DNA from: Lachnospiraceae bacterium
GTDB taxonomy: Bacteria; Bacillota; Clostridia; Lachnospirales; Lachnospiraceae
Direction: 5' to 3'
Length of the DNA: 64,000 nt
Assembly (NCBI GenBank): GCA_022791975.1
Contig: JAAWAC010000027.1
Span: 26,297-90,296 of the forward strand
Below the pieces are notes generated by a model. It had not been told where the DNA came from and did no database searches. It saw only the letters and a program-made list of their open reading frames with translations. The translations under genes and the position numbers were made by a program. Below are positions 46,831 to 56,337 of this stretch, one piece after another; position 1 is the stretch's first letter, and the number at the start of each line of letters is the position of its first letter.

Positions 46831-46853
46831 GAAAAGCCCGCCAAAGGGCGGGC
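46831..46853 (-). terminator. terminator of isomerase-like gene
   Basis: Read on the minus strand, GCCCGCC, loop CTTT, GGCGGGC, then TTTT. The rest of the gap 46854-47007 shows nothing I can name. Confidence 0.75.
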
Positions 46854-47007
46854 CTATTCCATGGATTTTTCGGAATCCTCCTGATGTTGCGGTTTCAGGA
46901 ATATCCGTTGGGAAAATGTGTTATCTATGCAGTAACAGTAGAAAGGGAATCATAACCTTCTGCTGCTGCAAGCAAAGAATACTGCACCGTCCCTTAGGAA
47001 GTATGCT

Positions 47008-47715
47008 TTATTTTCCAGCGTGAAGATCATCCCAGGCTTTCCGGACAGCCCCAATCATCTCATCCACCATGGCGGCTCTGTCAGCAGCCTTTACTACACC
47101 GCTGGAGGAACCAGTAGCCTCGGCTCCGGCAAAGATGACACGATATACATCATCCCCGTTGCTAATGCCTGCTCCCTGAAGGACTAGAATGTGAGGATTT
47201 TGGGATTTTACCGCCTGAATGGAGGCGGATACATAATCCATGTCGCTGGTCTTGCCGGTACCGATAAGCTCGGAGGGCTCAGGAACAATAATGTCTGGTC
47301 CCAGGCAGGCGATGGCTTTGGCCTCAGCTATGGAATCGGCGCAGACAATGGTTATCAGGCCTACTTCCTTTGCACGCTTGATGGTCTGGTACAGAACGGG
47401 AAGGGGAACCGGCTTTTCACAGTGATTAAGCATAACGCCCTGGGCGCCTGCAGCCTTGATGGATTCCGGCAAAATATCAGCCAGACCTCGTCCAATGGGC
47501 AGTGGGTCCATATGGGGAGCAAATACATGGATATGCTCTGTGGCCTCGCTGACACGGCGGATGTCTGCCACTGGTGTGGTGTAGATAATGTCCACATCAT
47601 ATTTGGCGGAGGCGGCATCAGCTATCTTGGCCAGCTCCAGAATATCATCTCCATACAGATAGGATTTGGGTCCGATCTCAAAAAAAGGCGGTTTTATTTT
47701 TAAACGTTGTCTCAT
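47008..47715 (-). CDS. triosephosphate isomerase-family protein, archaeal type
   Basis: A 235-residue TIM barrel. It matches the short archaeal TPI pattern better than the bacterial one: VFAPHMDPLPIGRGLADILPES, GVMLNHCEKP (electrophile His), IVPEPSELIGTGKT (catalytic Glu and loop 6) and VLQGAGISNGDDV (phosphate loop). The usual Asn-x-Lys near the start is altered to GPKSY, keeping the Lys but not the Asn. This suggests a ketose/aldose phosphate substrate other than triose phosphates, for example a tetrose phosphate; that is inference. ATG 47715 follows GGAGG by five bases. The DeoR regulator, SIS protein and kinase nearby support a sugar role. Confidence 0.8.
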   Translation of the reverse strand: MRQRLKIKPPFFEIGPKSYLYGDDILELAKIADAASAKYDVDIIYTTPVADIRRVSEATEHIHVFAPHMDPLPIGRGLADILPESIKAAGAQGVMLNHCEKPVPLPVLYQTIKRAKEVGLITIVCADSIAEAKAIACLGPDIIVPEPSELIGTGKTSDMDYVSASIQAVKSQNPHILVLQGAGISNGDDVYRVIFAGAEATGSSSGVVKAADRAAMVDEMIGAVRKAWDDLHAGK

Positions 47716-47806
47716 GGCTTCCTCCATTTCTATGTAAGATTTTATCTGTTTTCAGTATAGAGCATATTTTCTGGAAAGTCAATATTATTTTCTTTTAACT
47801 TTCGTA

Positions 47807-47835
47807 TTGATTTCTATTAAAAAAGGTGATAGAAT
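47807..47835 (+). promoter_or_regulatory. promoter of SIS gene
   Basis: TTGATT (47807-47812), 17 bases, TAGAAT (47830-47835), about 55 bases before ATG 47889. Confidence 0.5.
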
Positions 47836-47888
47836 AAAAACGGAAAGCTAAAGAAATAAAAAGAAAGCTGAGAGGGAAAGGAGGAGGC

Positions 47889-48488
47889 ATGAACCAGGAA
47901 GCGTTGAAACGAGGAAAAGAGGCATTTGCCATTGAGAAAAAGGCGGTACAGGATGCCCTGGATTATATGGATTTTGAAGCTTTTGAGAAAGCTGTGGATC
48001 TGCTGGCCAAGGCGCCCCGGATCGGGACCAGCGGCTGTGGACATTCGGGAATCGCCTGCATGCATATGGCTCACCTGATGTGTTGCATGGAGCGGCCCGC
48101 CCGCTTTATTTCACCGGCGGAGGCTGTTCATGGAGCTCTGGGATTTATGCAGAAGGGGGATGTGATGGTGTTGGCATCCCGGGGAGGAAAGACCAAGGAG
48201 CTGTTGCCCATTCTGGATATTTGCAAGAAAAAGGGAGCAGCGGTTATCTCCATTACGGAGAAGATGGATTCGCCGTTAGCCCAGGGAGCGGATGTGGTAT
48301 TGCCCATGCATGTGGAGTTGGAGACAGACAAGTATAATAGTCAGGGGACCAGCAGCTTTCTTGCGGTGAATGTGATTTTCGATGCTCTCCAGGCGGCGCT
48401 CATAGAGGAAACGGGATATGTAAATGAGCAGTTTGCGCTGATTCATCCCGGCGGTGCCGTAGGGGAGAGACTGAATCAGGGAAAGTAA
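47889..48488 (+). CDS. SIS-domain sugar-phosphate isomerase-like protein
   Basis: A 199-residue SIS domain protein resembling KpsF/GutQ (arabinose-5-phosphate isomerase) without the CBS domains. The sugar-phosphate binding loop is RIGTSGCGHSGIACMHMAHL, then VLASRGGKTKELLPIL and QFALIHPGGAVGERL. AAGGAGG precedes the ATG. The His-rich HGALGFM and IHPGGAVG motifs are shared with KdsD-type isomerases. The substrate is probably a phosphorylated ketose/aldose handled by the adjacent enzymes. Confidence 0.85.
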   Translation: MNQEALKRGKEAFAIEKKAVQDALDYMDFEAFEKAVDLLAKAPRIGTSGCGHSGIACMHMAHLMCCMERPARFISPAEAVHGALGFMQKGDVMVLASRGGKTKELLPILDICKKKGAAVISITEKMDSPLAQGADVVLPMHVELETDKYNSQGTSSFLAVNVIFDALQAALIEETGYVNEQFALIHPGGAVGERLNQGK

Positions 48489-48573
48489 AAGTACATAGGG
48501 ACACTGGCCGGATGGGCCGGAGTGGATTTCTGGTTTTACGGCTTATATTTAGATAAGAAATGGAGGAATTACA

Positions 48574-49194
48574 ATGGAGTTTAAGGTTTATCAGAAGGAA
48601 TTAGAGGTACAGTCCAGGGGTTGGATTCCCACCTTCCATGATTTGTCCAAGGAGATCATGGAGATCGTGAAGGAGTCAGGCGTGGTGAACGGCACCTGCT
48701 GCATCGCATCTCATCATACCACCTGCTCTGTGATGGTACAGGAGTGCTCTCATGATATTGACAGCTTTGATCTGGAGTATTTGCAGCATGACCTGCTGGA
48801 CATTATGCGGAAAATGATTCCGGATTTTGCAGAAGAGCATCAGTATCGTCATCCGGGTCCTGTTCATGCACAGTTCGGCCGCTATGTAAATGAGCCGGGA
48901 GATTACACCAGCATGAATACCGATGGCCATCTGCGCAGCGTATTCTTTGGGAGAAGCGAGACCATGACCATCAAGGATGGCGTGCTGGACGGTGGCGAGT
49001 TCGCACATATCTATTTCATTGACTGGGATCATGTAAGAGCAAGACGCAGACAGGTAAATGTAACCGTTATGGGAACCACCGAGTCTGTAGGTGACCGCAA
49101 GTGGAAGGACGGTGCGGTGATCAATACCCTGCGGAAATATACTGACGAGGAAAAGGCTTACATGCAGCAGTTTGATTTGCAGCAGAAGCGGTAA
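48574..49194 (+). CDS. YjbQ/UPF0047-family protein, enlarged
   Basis: A 206-residue protein with the YjbQ pattern: SHHTTCSVMVQE near the start, then GHLRSVFFGRSETMTIKDGVLDGGEFAHIYFIDWDHVRARRRQV. YjbQ proteins are usually 130-140 residues; this one carries about 35 extra residues in the middle (RKMIPDFAEEHQYRHPGPVHAQ region) and a C-terminal tail. Some members show weak thiamine-phosphate synthase activity in vivo; the true role is unclear. It lies between sugar-phosphate genes, so it may act there. ATG 48574 follows GGAGG. Confidence 0.75.
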   Translation: MEFKVYQKELEVQSRGWIPTFHDLSKEIMEIVKESGVVNGTCCIASHHTTCSVMVQECSHDIDSFDLEYLQHDLLDIMRKMIPDFAEEHQYRHPGPVHAQFGRYVNEPGDYTSMNTDGHLRSVFFGRSETMTIKDGVLDGGEFAHIYFIDWDHVRARRRQVNVTVMGTTESVGDRKWKDGAVINTLRKYTDEEKAYMQQFDLQQKR

Positions 49195-49210
49195 TAGGGA
49201 TTTTAAAATG

Positions 49211-49241
49211 AGAGGGCGTCTGGGCGTCCTCTTGTTTTTTT
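49211..49241 (+). terminator. terminator of YjbQ-like gene
   Basis: AGAGGGCG, loop TCTGGG, CGTCCTCT, then TG and seven T. Confidence 0.75.
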
Positions 49242-49292
49242 GTGTGAAAATAGCCAAAGCGGAACTTTTTGTCCTCTGCTGGGGATTTCTCA

Positions 49293-49322
49293 TTGACAAG
49301 TCTTTTGCCTGGGCGATATAGT
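49293..49322 (+). promoter_or_regulatory. promoter of FGGY kinase gene
   Basis: TTGACA (49293-49298), 18 bases, TATAGT (49317-49322). Confidence 0.6.
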
Positions 49323-49356
49323 ATAGGTAGAATATAAATTCAGGAGGGTGATGGAA

Positions 49357-50949
49357 ATGGAGGACAAGAGGGTACAGATAGAAGAGGGAAGGACCATACT
49401 TGGTATTGAGTTGGGCTCCACTCGGATCAAGGCAGTTTTGATTGATGAAACCCATACGCCTGTGGCGTCCGGCAGTCATGAGTGGGAGAACCGGCTGGAA
49501 AATGGGATTTGGACCTATTCCCTGACAGATATCTGGGAGGGATTGAAGGGCTGCTACAAAAGTTTGGCAGAGGATGTGAAGAATACTTATGGGGTGGAGC
49601 TGACCCGGGTGGGAGCCATGGGTGTCAGCGCCATGATGCATGGCTATATGGCCTTTGATGAGAAGGGAGAGCTTTTGGTCCCATTTCGTACCTGGCGCAA
49701 TACCATGACGGGAAAAGCGGCGGCGGAGCTGACAGAGCTGTTTCAGTTTAATATTCCGGAGCGCTGGAGCATTTCTCACCTGTATCATGCTGTGCTGGAG
49801 CAGGAGGAGCATGTGCCCCAGATTGCTTATCTGACAACCCTGGCTGGGTATATCCATTGGAAGTTGACAGGAAAAAAGGTGCTGGGGATTGGGGATGCCT
49901 CCGGGATGTTCCCAGTGGATTCCAAGACTATGACATATCGGCAGGATATGCTGGACAAGTTTGACGCCCATGTGTCCTCTTATGGGTTCCCCTGGAAGAT
50001 AGGGCAGCTACTGCCCCAGGTGTTGGTGGCCGGTGAGGATGCCGGCGTGCTCACCCAGGAGGGGGCAAGGCTTCTTGATCCATCCGGACGTCTGGAGGCA
50101 GGGGTTTCTCTGTGTCCGCCGGAGGGAGACGCAGGGACTGGCATGGCGGCTACCAACAGCGTGGCAAAGCGCACGGGAAATGTGTCCGCGGGTACCTCCA
50201 TTTTTGTGATGGCTGTGCTGGAGCATGAGCTTGCCAAGCTGCACAGGGAAATTGATATGGTGACCACCCCGGATGGCTCTCCTGTAGCTATGGTGCACGC
50301 CAATAACTGTACCTCGGATCTCAATGCCTGGGTGGGACTTTTCCGGGAATTCTCTCAGGCCGCAGGGCTTGCCATGGACGGAGATAAGCTGTATGGGATG
50401 CTGTACAACAAAGCCCTGGAGGGAGATGCAGACTGTGGAGGGCTTTTGTCCTATGGATATTATTCCGGAGAGTTTATCACCGGCATGGAGGAGGGACGTC
50501 CCCTGTTTGTCCGCAAGCCCGATGCCAACTTTAATTTGGCAAACTTTATGCGGGCTCATTTATTTACAGCCCTGGGCGTGGTAAAAATCGGAATGGATAT
50601 TCTGGCTGACGAGCAGGTGGGGCTTGACAGCCTGCTGGGACACGGTGGTCTGTTTAAGACAAAGGGTGTGGGACAGCGGATGATGGCGGCGGCCATGAAT
50701 ACACCGGTGTCTGTAATGGAGACAGCTGGAGAGGGCGGACCCTGGGGCATGGCTCTTTTGGCTGCCTATGCAAAGAACCGGGCAGCGCAGGAAAGTCTGC
50801 CAGAATATTTGAGCAAGCGGGTATTTGCAGACGCAGCTGGCAGCTGTGTGGAGCCCAATGACAAGGATGTGGCAGGCTTTGAGGCCTTTATGGTCCAGTA
50901 TCGGGCCGGGCTGGCTGTGGAAAGGGCAGCTGTAGACCATTTGCGGTAA
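49357..50949 (+). CDS. FGGY-family carbohydrate kinase
   Basis: A kinase of about 530 residues with the ASKHA fold. The N-terminal phosphate loop is [35 protein letters not shown] and RTWRNTM form the sugar pocket; [25 protein letters not shown] and [19 protein letters not shown] form the ATP site. The substrate (xylulose-, ribulose- or other ketose-like) cannot be told apart by eye. AGGAGG at 49342-49347 is nine bases before ATG 49357; GTG 49348 and ATG 49351 are too close to it. Own promoter and no shared operon with the YjbQ-like gene. Confidence 0.88.
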   Translation: MEDKRVQIEEGRTILGIELGSTRIKAVLIDETHTPVASGSHEWENRLENGIWTYSLTDIWEGLKGCYKSLAEDVKNTYGVELTRVGAMGVSAMMHGYMAFDEKGELLVPFRTWRNTMTGKAAAELTELFQFNIPERWSISHLYHAVLEQEEHVPQIAYLTTLAGYIHWKLTGKKVLGIGDASGMFPVDSKTMTYRQDMLDKFDAHVSSYGFPWKIGQLLPQVLVAGEDAGVLTQEGARLLDPSGRLEAGVSLCPPEGDAGTGMAATNSVAKRTGNVSAGTSIFVMAVLEHELAKLHREIDMVTTPDGSPVAMVHANNCTSDLNAWVGLFREFSQAAGLAMDGDKLYGMLYNKALEGDADCGGLLSYGYYSGEFITGMEEGRPLFVRKPDANFNLANFMRAHLFTALGVVKIGMDILADEQVGLDSLLGHGGLFKTKGVGQRMMAAAMNTPVSVMETAGEGGPWGMALLAAYAKNRAAQESLPEYLSKRVFADAAGSCVEPNDKDVAGFEAFMVQYRAGLAVERAAVDHLR

Positions 50950-50973
50950 TTTTGATACAGGAGGAATTTGAAA

Positions 50974-51549
50974 TTGGGTACTTACTACAAACATAAAAAA
51001 ACCGAGAGCATAAAGGTGCCATATTCCTTTCAGTGTGAACAGTGTATGAAAAACAGCGGTTCCCTTATGGCCACCATCTCTGGCATGGAAGCAGAGCTTA
51101 ACAGCAATTTTAAGGAGCTGGATGGAGAGAAGGTGGAGAAGTTAAATACCATGGCCCACACAAACCTGGTGCGGGCTGTGAAGGAGGCCCACCGCAATGC
51201 CACGGAAAAGCAGATATATTCCTTGGCCTTTCAGGATGAATGTCCCCATTGCCATAAGCCCCAGTCCTGGGCAGTCAGCGGTATGAAAAATGAAATGTTC
51301 AGCACGCCCATTGTCTGTGTAATCCTTGGCATTATCCTGGGAGTGGGATGCTATTTCTTTTCAGGAGTGGAAAACAGCCTGACCATTGCCCTGATTGCAG
51401 CGGGCATTTGCTTCCTGGTAGGGATTGGAAGCCTTATTCTGAATATTGCCAAGGTAAGCAGTAAAAAGAGGCAGACAGCTGTTTGCAATCAGAAGAATAA
51501 ACCAGTTATCGAATGGAGCGCTGTGCAGAATATTCTAGACGAAGGCTAA
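50974..51549 (+). CDS. zinc-ribbon membrane protein, unknown function
   Basis: A 191-residue protein. Two CxxC pairs (CEQCMKNSG near residue 22 and CPHCHKPQ near 89) probably bind one zinc, with a helical stretch between them. Two membrane helices follow (about 108-128 and 134-155) and a Lys-rich end. TTG 50974 lies nine bases behind AGGAGG; TTG 50968 is three bases behind it. I cannot assign a function. A terminator (51590-51616) follows. Confidence 0.6.
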   Translation: MGTYYKHKKTESIKVPYSFQCEQCMKNSGSLMATISGMEAELNSNFKELDGEKVEKLNTMAHTNLVRAVKEAHRNATEKQIYSLAFQDECPHCHKPQSWAVSGMKNEMFSTPIVCVILGIILGVGCYFFSGVENSLTIALIAAGICFLVGIGSLILNIAKVSSKKRQTAVCNQKNKPVIEWSAVQNILDEG

Positions 51550-51589
51550 GGAGAGAGACTTCCATTTTTAAAAAGTAGGAAAAATGGTG

Positions 51590-51616
51590 GCAGGGTGTAA
51601 AATCCCTGCTGCTTTT
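51590..51616 (+). terminator. terminator before tRNA-Thr
   Basis: GCAGGG, loop TGTAAAAT, CCCTGC, then TGCTTTTT. The surrounding gap 51617-51768 is AT-rich and holds nothing else I can name. Confidence 0.65.
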
Positions 51617-51768
51617 TAGGAGGTTGGAATAGATCACGGGACAAGCAAAACCATTTTGAATAGGAGAAGGAAAAACAAAAAAGATAATCGAACATATGTT
51701 TGATTATCTTTTTGAACACTTTATTATACTCAATCATAAAAACCTTTATTTTATACGGGTTTTCGAAA

Positions 51769-51840
51769 GCTGAAAAAGGGACTTGAACCCTCGACCTACG
51801 CATTACGAGTGCGTCGCTCTACCAACTGAGCTATTTCAGC
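51769..51840 (-). tRNA. tRNA-Thr (CGT)
   Basis: A complete 72-base cloverleaf on the minus strand. Acceptor arms GCTGAAA and TTTCAGC pair; D arm GCTC/GAGC; anticodon stem ACGCA/TGCGT with loop CTCGTAA, anticodon CGT; T arm GAGGG with TTCAAGT loop. No CCA is encoded. It reads ACG codons. It stands alone, with no other tRNA nearby. Confidence 0.95.
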
Positions 51841-51961
51841 TTGCACTTATCAGCAATCGATATTATAATATATTTGTTTGCTTTTGTAAAGAAAAATCAA
51901 TAAAAAATTGTAAAAAGTTTTTGGATTTTAGGAATCCAGGTTAAAAGGAGCGAGAAGGAAA

Positions 51962-53089
51962 ATGAAAAAGTGGATAGGTGGTCTCTTTGCGGTTGTGCTG
52001 GCAGGATGTGTGCTGTCCTTTGCAGGTTGTGCCGGAGGGACGGAGGATGAGCAGGAGGAGATTTCTGCGCAGCCTAGTCAGGACGAGGAAGCCCAGGGAG
52101 AGGAGAGGGACTCTGGGACGGAGGATTTAGAGGGGAATGGCACAGGAGAGGAGTCCAGGGCACAGGGAGCTGGGGAGGAGCAGGAGAATCCTGAGACAGA
52201 GGAAGCTTTGGCACGGGAGAACCAGGGAACGGTAAGCTTGGAGGCGCCGGAGATGGTGTATGCCACGGATCGCGTCAATGTGCGGACAGGGATGTCCACG
52301 GAAGCAGATATTTTAAAAACGGTTTCCCGCCGGACGGCCATGACTCGCATGGGATATAGCCAGGATGGGAGCTGGAGCCAAGTGACGTTGGAGGGGGAGA
52401 CGGGCACCTACTTTGTGTCTTCTCAGTACCTGACCACGGAGGAGCCAAAGACAAGTGGACTTTTGGTGGCCCTGGACGCAGGGCATCAGGCAAAGGGAAA
52501 CAGCGAAAAGGAGCCCATTGGCCCGGGAGCCGCGGAGTCCAAGGCCAAAGTGGCCGGAGGTACCTCTGGGGTGGTCAGTGGTCTAAAGGAATATGAGTTG
52601 ACTCTCCAGGTGACTCTCCAGGTGCGGGAGGAACTGGAGGCAAGAGGGTATGAGGTGCTTATGATCCGGGAGACCAACGATGTGAATATCAGCAATGCCG
52701 AGCGGGCAGCCCTGGCCAATGAGGCAGGGGCAGATGCCTTTGTGCGCATTCATGCCAATGGGGCGGAGAACAGCAGTGCCAACGGCATTATGACCATCTG
52801 TCCCACAGCCAGTAATCCATATACGCCAGGCATTTATCAGGACAGCCGCAATCTGGCCGATGCGGTGTTAAATCATATGCTGACTACCACAGGAGCGGCC
52901 AGCAAAGGGGTGTGGGAGACGGACACCATGAGTGGTATCAACTGGTGCACTGTGCCAGTGACCATTGTGGAGATGGGATTTATGACAAATCCGGACGAAG
53001 ACAGAAAAATGGCAGATGCCACATACCAGAGCCAGCTGGTGCAGGGGATCTGCGATGGGCTGGATGAGTATTTTGGCCTTTCCCAATAA
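51962..53089 (+). CDS. N-acetylmuramoyl-L-alanine amidase lipoprotein (SH3 + Amidase_3)
   Basis: A 375-residue cell-wall hydrolase. A lipoprotein signal (AGC at Cys16 or Cys23) leads to a long acidic linker (to about residue 95), then an SH3b wall-binding domain ([15 protein letters not shown], about 100-162) and an Amidase_3 zinc domain (about 170-375). The zinc site is seen in LDAGHQ, the Glu in GLKEYEL, RIHANG, and the catalytic Glu in IVEMGFMTN. It cuts the bond between muramic acid and L-alanine, during cell separation or sporulation. AAGGAGC precedes the ATG. Confidence 0.92.
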   Translation: MKKWIGGLFAVVLAGCVLSFAGCAGGTEDEQEEISAQPSQDEEAQGEERDSGTEDLEGNGTGEESRAQGAGEEQENPETEEALARENQGTVSLEAPEMVYATDRVNVRTGMSTEADILKTVSRRTAMTRMGYSQDGSWSQVTLEGETGTYFVSSQYLTTEEPKTSGLLVALDAGHQAKGNSEKEPIGPGAAESKAKVAGGTSGVVSGLKEYELTLQVTLQVREELEARGYEVLMIRETNDVNISNAERAALANEAGADAFVRIHANGAENSSANGIMTICPTASNPYTPGIYQDSRNLADAVLNHMLTTTGAASKGVWETDTMSGINWCTVPVTIVEMGFMTNPDEDRKMADATYQSQLVQGICDGLDEYFGLSQ

Positions 53090-53136
53090 GGCCGTCAACA
53101 TCTGCCAGGGAAGCTTCAAAAATACGGGGAGACAGG

Positions 53137-53661
53137 CTATTCTATCCGGATTTGGCACATTTTCATGGCAGCCAGAGCTGTCTCATGGCTTTCTGGTGTC
53201 ACACCGGCGCAGCAGGAGCTGTCTACAGTGATAGGAACCTCCGGAAAGAATGCCTTAAGCAGCAGGGCATTGGAAATCACACAGATATCTGTGCACAGTC
53301 CTATAATATGAAGGGATGCAATGCCCTCCGGATAGGTTTCCTGGAGAAAAGAAGGGAGATCTCTGGAGCCGAAGGTCAGCTTGTTTAAAATGGCGGCGCC
53401 TTTGGCTTGGCAGGCTTCCTCAATGGCAGGAGCCAGCTGCCAGCCTGGGGTGCCCTCTATACAGTGAGGCACGGGGAGATTTTTCCCTTCCTGGGTGGTA
53501 AGATAGGTTTCCGAATGGGTGTCCCGGGTGCAGATGATATCTCCCGCAAAGGCGTGGATTTTATCCACCACTTGGGGAACGATGGATATTGCCTCTGGAG
53601 TGCCTAGAGCCCCATCAATAAAATCATTCTGCATGTCTACCACAAGTAAAATGTCTTTCAT
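53137..53661 (-). CDS. isochorismatase-family cysteine hydrolase (nicotinamidase-like)
   Basis: A 174-residue cysteine hydrolase. The catalytic triad elements are LVVDMQNDFIDG (Asp9), the lysine in ILNKLTFGS and the Cys in GLCTDICV. Metal-ligand-like residues DTHSE and a cis-peptide region are present, so nicotinamidase activity (nicotinamide to nicotinate) is plausible but not certain. It is convergent with the amidase gene, 47 bases apart. Confidence 0.85.
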   Translation of the reverse strand: MKDILLVVDMQNDFIDGALGTPEAISIVPQVVDKIHAFAGDIICTRDTHSETYLTTQEGKNLPVPHCIEGTPGWQLAPAIEEACQAKGAAILNKLTFGSRDLPSFLQETYPEGIASLHIIGLCTDICVISNALLLKAFFPEVPITVDSSCCAGVTPESHETALAAMKMCQIRIE

Positions 53662-53690
53662 AAATAATCCCTCTTTTCTTTGAATTTAAA

Positions 53691-54716
53691 TTAATGCCAG
53701 GGCAGCCAAGCCACCAGCATATTTTCCATTTCCTGCGTTAGCTGCCCCAGATCAGGATTGCGTATCATGGTCAGGACCAGCAGAAGAAAGCCAAAAATAA
53801 TCATCAGCCCAGTGAGAAGGGCGATAAGCAATGCAGGGAGCAAAAGACTCCTTTTGGGCTGATGGGGGGGTTGCAGTAGCCTTTGGGCTCCAAGGATACA
53901 AAATGGTGCAGGAGAGGCCAAAATCAGGTAGACCCCTATGGACATTAGGATCAGCGAGCCGGAGAACATATCCATAGAGACTTCCCCGGCGGTAGAGTTT
54001 CCACTGGAGACCAGCACAGACAGGGCGTTATTGATAAAATGGAACAGAGCCGGGTAAAACAGGTTGTGGGTTTTTTGCATCACAAAGGAAAGACCCATGC
54101 CCAGTAGGGCTGTGGGAAGGAATCGATAAGGGTCCAAGTGGAAAATTCCGAAAATGATTCCCATACTGAGAACCACCACAAAGGTGCTGCGAATATTTCC
54201 AAAGGTATACTGAATCACGCCCCGGTGCACCGCCTCCTCACAGATAGGGGGCAGGATGGCCACAATGAAAAAAGTAATGATGACGGGTGTGGTGGAAAAA
54301 ACGCTGTTCATACCATTGCTCACATCGCGGAAGCCCTGGGGAAAGAAATACATCAGGATCAGGGTGGAGAGGAGCGTGATAAGATAGGTGCCCAGCCAGG
54401 TGAGCACGGTTCCGAAAAAGCCCCTCCAGGTAGGCCGCTTTATGGGAAATATCTGCCGTATATCCTGTCGCAGGGCCCATGCGCCTAAAAGGGCTGTGCC
54501 CAGAAGTAGCAGCTCCGTTAACGCCAGCCCCAGCATACCAAGAAAATATTGCATGGGGGCAGCTACAAACACCATAAGAATGAGGATAACTATAAAGAAT
54601 ACGATTCCCTGCCAGGGCCTGGAGGGCTTTCGATAGTTATCCATAAATTCCTGGGGATAGGTAGAGCGGTTGGCCTGTGTAGGCCCTTCATAGGGAGATG
54701 GAGAATAAGGGTTCAT
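53691..54716 (-). CDS. CPBP-family intramembrane metalloprotease
   Basis: A 341-residue membrane protein with about eight helices and the CPBP motifs EEAVHRGVIQYTF (EExxxR), FGIFHLDPYRF and LFHFINNALSV. A short Pro- and Ser-rich N-terminus (MNPYSPSPYEGPTQANRS) precedes helix one. It is unrelated in position to the CPBP gene at 28952, and no toxin or signal-peptide gene lies beside it. Function unknown; peptide processing or immunity in the family. Confidence 0.85.
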   Translation of the reverse strand: MNPYSPSPYEGPTQANRSTYPQEFMDNYRKPSRPWQGIVFFIVILILMVFVAAPMQYFLGMLGLALTELLLLGTALLGAWALRQDIRQIFPIKRPTWRGFFGTVLTWLGTYLITLLSTLILMYFFPQGFRDVSNGMNSVFSTTPVIITFFIVAILPPICEEAVHRGVIQYTFGNIRSTFVVVLSMGIIFGIFHLDPYRFLPTALLGMGLSFVMQKTHNLFYPALFHFINNALSVLVSSGNSTAGEVSMDMFSGSLILMSIGVYLILASPAPFCILGAQRLLQPPHQPKRSLLLPALLIALLTGLMIIFGFLLLVLTMIRNPDLGQLTQEMENMLVAWLPWH

Positions 54717-54863
54717 AAATATTCCGTCCTTTAGCTTTTTGTTTCCTTATATGTTACAATTATTTTCTACAAAAAACAATGGAATACGAAAGATTCATTA
54801 AAATTTCATGAAATATCTTTAAAATCCAAAGAATAAATGGTATGATTTGGGTGGAGGTAGCAT

Positions 54864-55472
54864 ATGATAGCGATCATTGATTACGATGCGGGCAATTTAA
54901 AAAGTGTGGAAAAGGCCCTGGTGTCTTTGGGAGAACAAGTGGTGGTCAGCAGAGACAGGGATACGATTAGAAAGGCAGATAAGGTGATTCTACCGGGAGT
55001 GGGCGCTTTTGGAGATGCCATGGAAAAGCTTCATGCCTACGGACTGGTGCCAGTAATTCATGATGTGGTGGAAAAGGGAACCCCTTTTTTAGGGATCTGC
55101 CTGGGATTGCAGCTTTTGTTTTCCCGCAGTGAAGAGAACCCTGGGGTGGAGGGACTGGGGATCCTAAAGGGAGAGATCTTAAGGATTCCTGATAAGGAAG
55201 GCCTAAAAATCCCCCATATTGGCTGGAATTCCCTGGATTTACAAAATCATGGGCGGCTGTTTCAGGGGCTTAGTGGGACGCCCTATGTGTATTTTGTCCA
55301 CTCCTATTATCTGAAGGCCCATGAGCCGGAGATTGTGCGGGCTGTGACCGATTACAGCGTTTCCATCCATGCCTCTGTGGAAAAGGGGAATGTGTTCGCC
55401 TGTCAGTTCCATCCGGAGAAGAGCAGCCAGGTGGGGCTTAAAATTTTGGAAAATTTTTCTAATCTTTCTTAG
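54864..55472 (+). CDS. hisH: HisH, imidazole glycerol phosphate synthase glutaminase subunit
   Basis: A 202-residue class-I glutaminase. [18 protein letters not shown] opening, the oxyanion/nucleophile block [15 protein letters not shown] with the catalytic Cys, and [12 protein letters not shown] with the His/Glu pair. It feeds ammonia to HisF. GGAGGTAGCAT sits just before the ATG. Only hisH and hisF are together here; the other his genes are elsewhere. Confidence 0.96.
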   Translation: MIAIIDYDAGNLKSVEKALVSLGEQVVVSRDRDTIRKADKVILPGVGAFGDAMEKLHAYGLVPVIHDVVEKGTPFLGICLGLQLLFSRSEENPGVEGLGILKGEILRIPDKEGLKIPHIGWNSLDLQNHGRLFQGLSGTPYVYFVHSYYLKAHEPEIVRAVTDYSVSIHASVEKGNVFACQFHPEKSSQVGLKILENFSNLS

Positions 55473-55549
55473 ATGAATGGTACCCTTTCTTAACAGGGGA
55501 ACGCGTTTTGAGAGAGGATAGCTCAGGGATACAGGGGAGGAAATGGAAG

Positions 55550-56311
55550 ATGTTTACCAAACGGATAATTCCCTGCCTGGATGTGCACAACGGCCGGGTG
55601 GTGAAGGGAGTGAATTTTGTAAATCTGCGGGATGCAGGAGATCCGGTGGAGATTGCAGCGGCCTATGACAAGGCTGGGGCGGATGAGGTGGTGTTTTTGG
55701 ATATTACCGCCTCCTCGGATGCCAGAAATACGGTGGTGGATATGGTGCGTCGGGTGGCGGAGAAGGTGTTTATTCCCTTTACTGTAGGCGGCGGCATCCG
55801 GACGGTGGAGGACTTTCGCATGCTTTTGCGGGAGGGAGCGGATAAAATTTCCGTGAACACAGCTGCCATTTTGCGGCCGGAGCTGATTTCGGAGGCAGCA
55901 GATAAGTTTGGCAGCCAGTGTGTGGTGGTGGCCATTGACGCTAAGCGGCGGCCTGATGGCAGCGGCTGGAATATCTACAAAAACGGCGGTCGGGTGGATA
56001 TGGGCATAGATGCGGTGGAGTGGGCCAGAAAGGCGGACAGACTGGGAGCAGGGGAAATTCTACTGACCAGCATGGATTGTGACGGCACCAAGACAGGTTA
56101 CGATCTGGAGCTTACCCGAACCATTGCTGAGGAGGTGTCTATCCCTGTGATAGCTTCCGGTGGAGCGGGAACCATGGAGCATTTTCGGGACGCTCTCACT
56201 CTGGGACGTGCGGACGCTGTTCTGGCAGCTTCCCTATTTCACTATAAGGAAATGGAAATTATGGATTTAAAAGAATATTTGCACCAGCAGGGAGTGCCGG
56301 TGCGGATATAA
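55550..56311 (+). CDS. hisF: HisF, imidazole glycerol phosphate synthase cyclase subunit
   Basis: A 253-residue TIM barrel. It starts [22 protein letters not shown] with the catalytic Asp of PCLDV, and has VVAIDAKR with the second catalytic Asp, [25 protein letters not shown] and [14 protein letters not shown]. It forms the imidazole ring of histidine and AICAR. ATG 55550 follows GGGAGG and matches the family opening; the upstream TTG at 55508 adds an unconserved tail. Confidence 0.96.
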   Translation: MFTKRIIPCLDVHNGRVVKGVNFVNLRDAGDPVEIAAAYDKAGADEVVFLDITASSDARNTVVDMVRRVAEKVFIPFTVGGGIRTVEDFRMLLREGADKISVNTAAILRPELISEAADKFGSQCVVVAIDAKRRPDGSGWNIYKNGGRVDMGIDAVEWARKADRLGAGEILLTSMDCDGTKTGYDLELTRTIAEEVSIPVIASGGAGTMEHFRDALTLGRADAVLAASLFHYKEMEIMDLKEYLHQQGVPVRI

Positions 56312-56337
56312 AAGAAAAATACAAAGGAGAGATTGTC

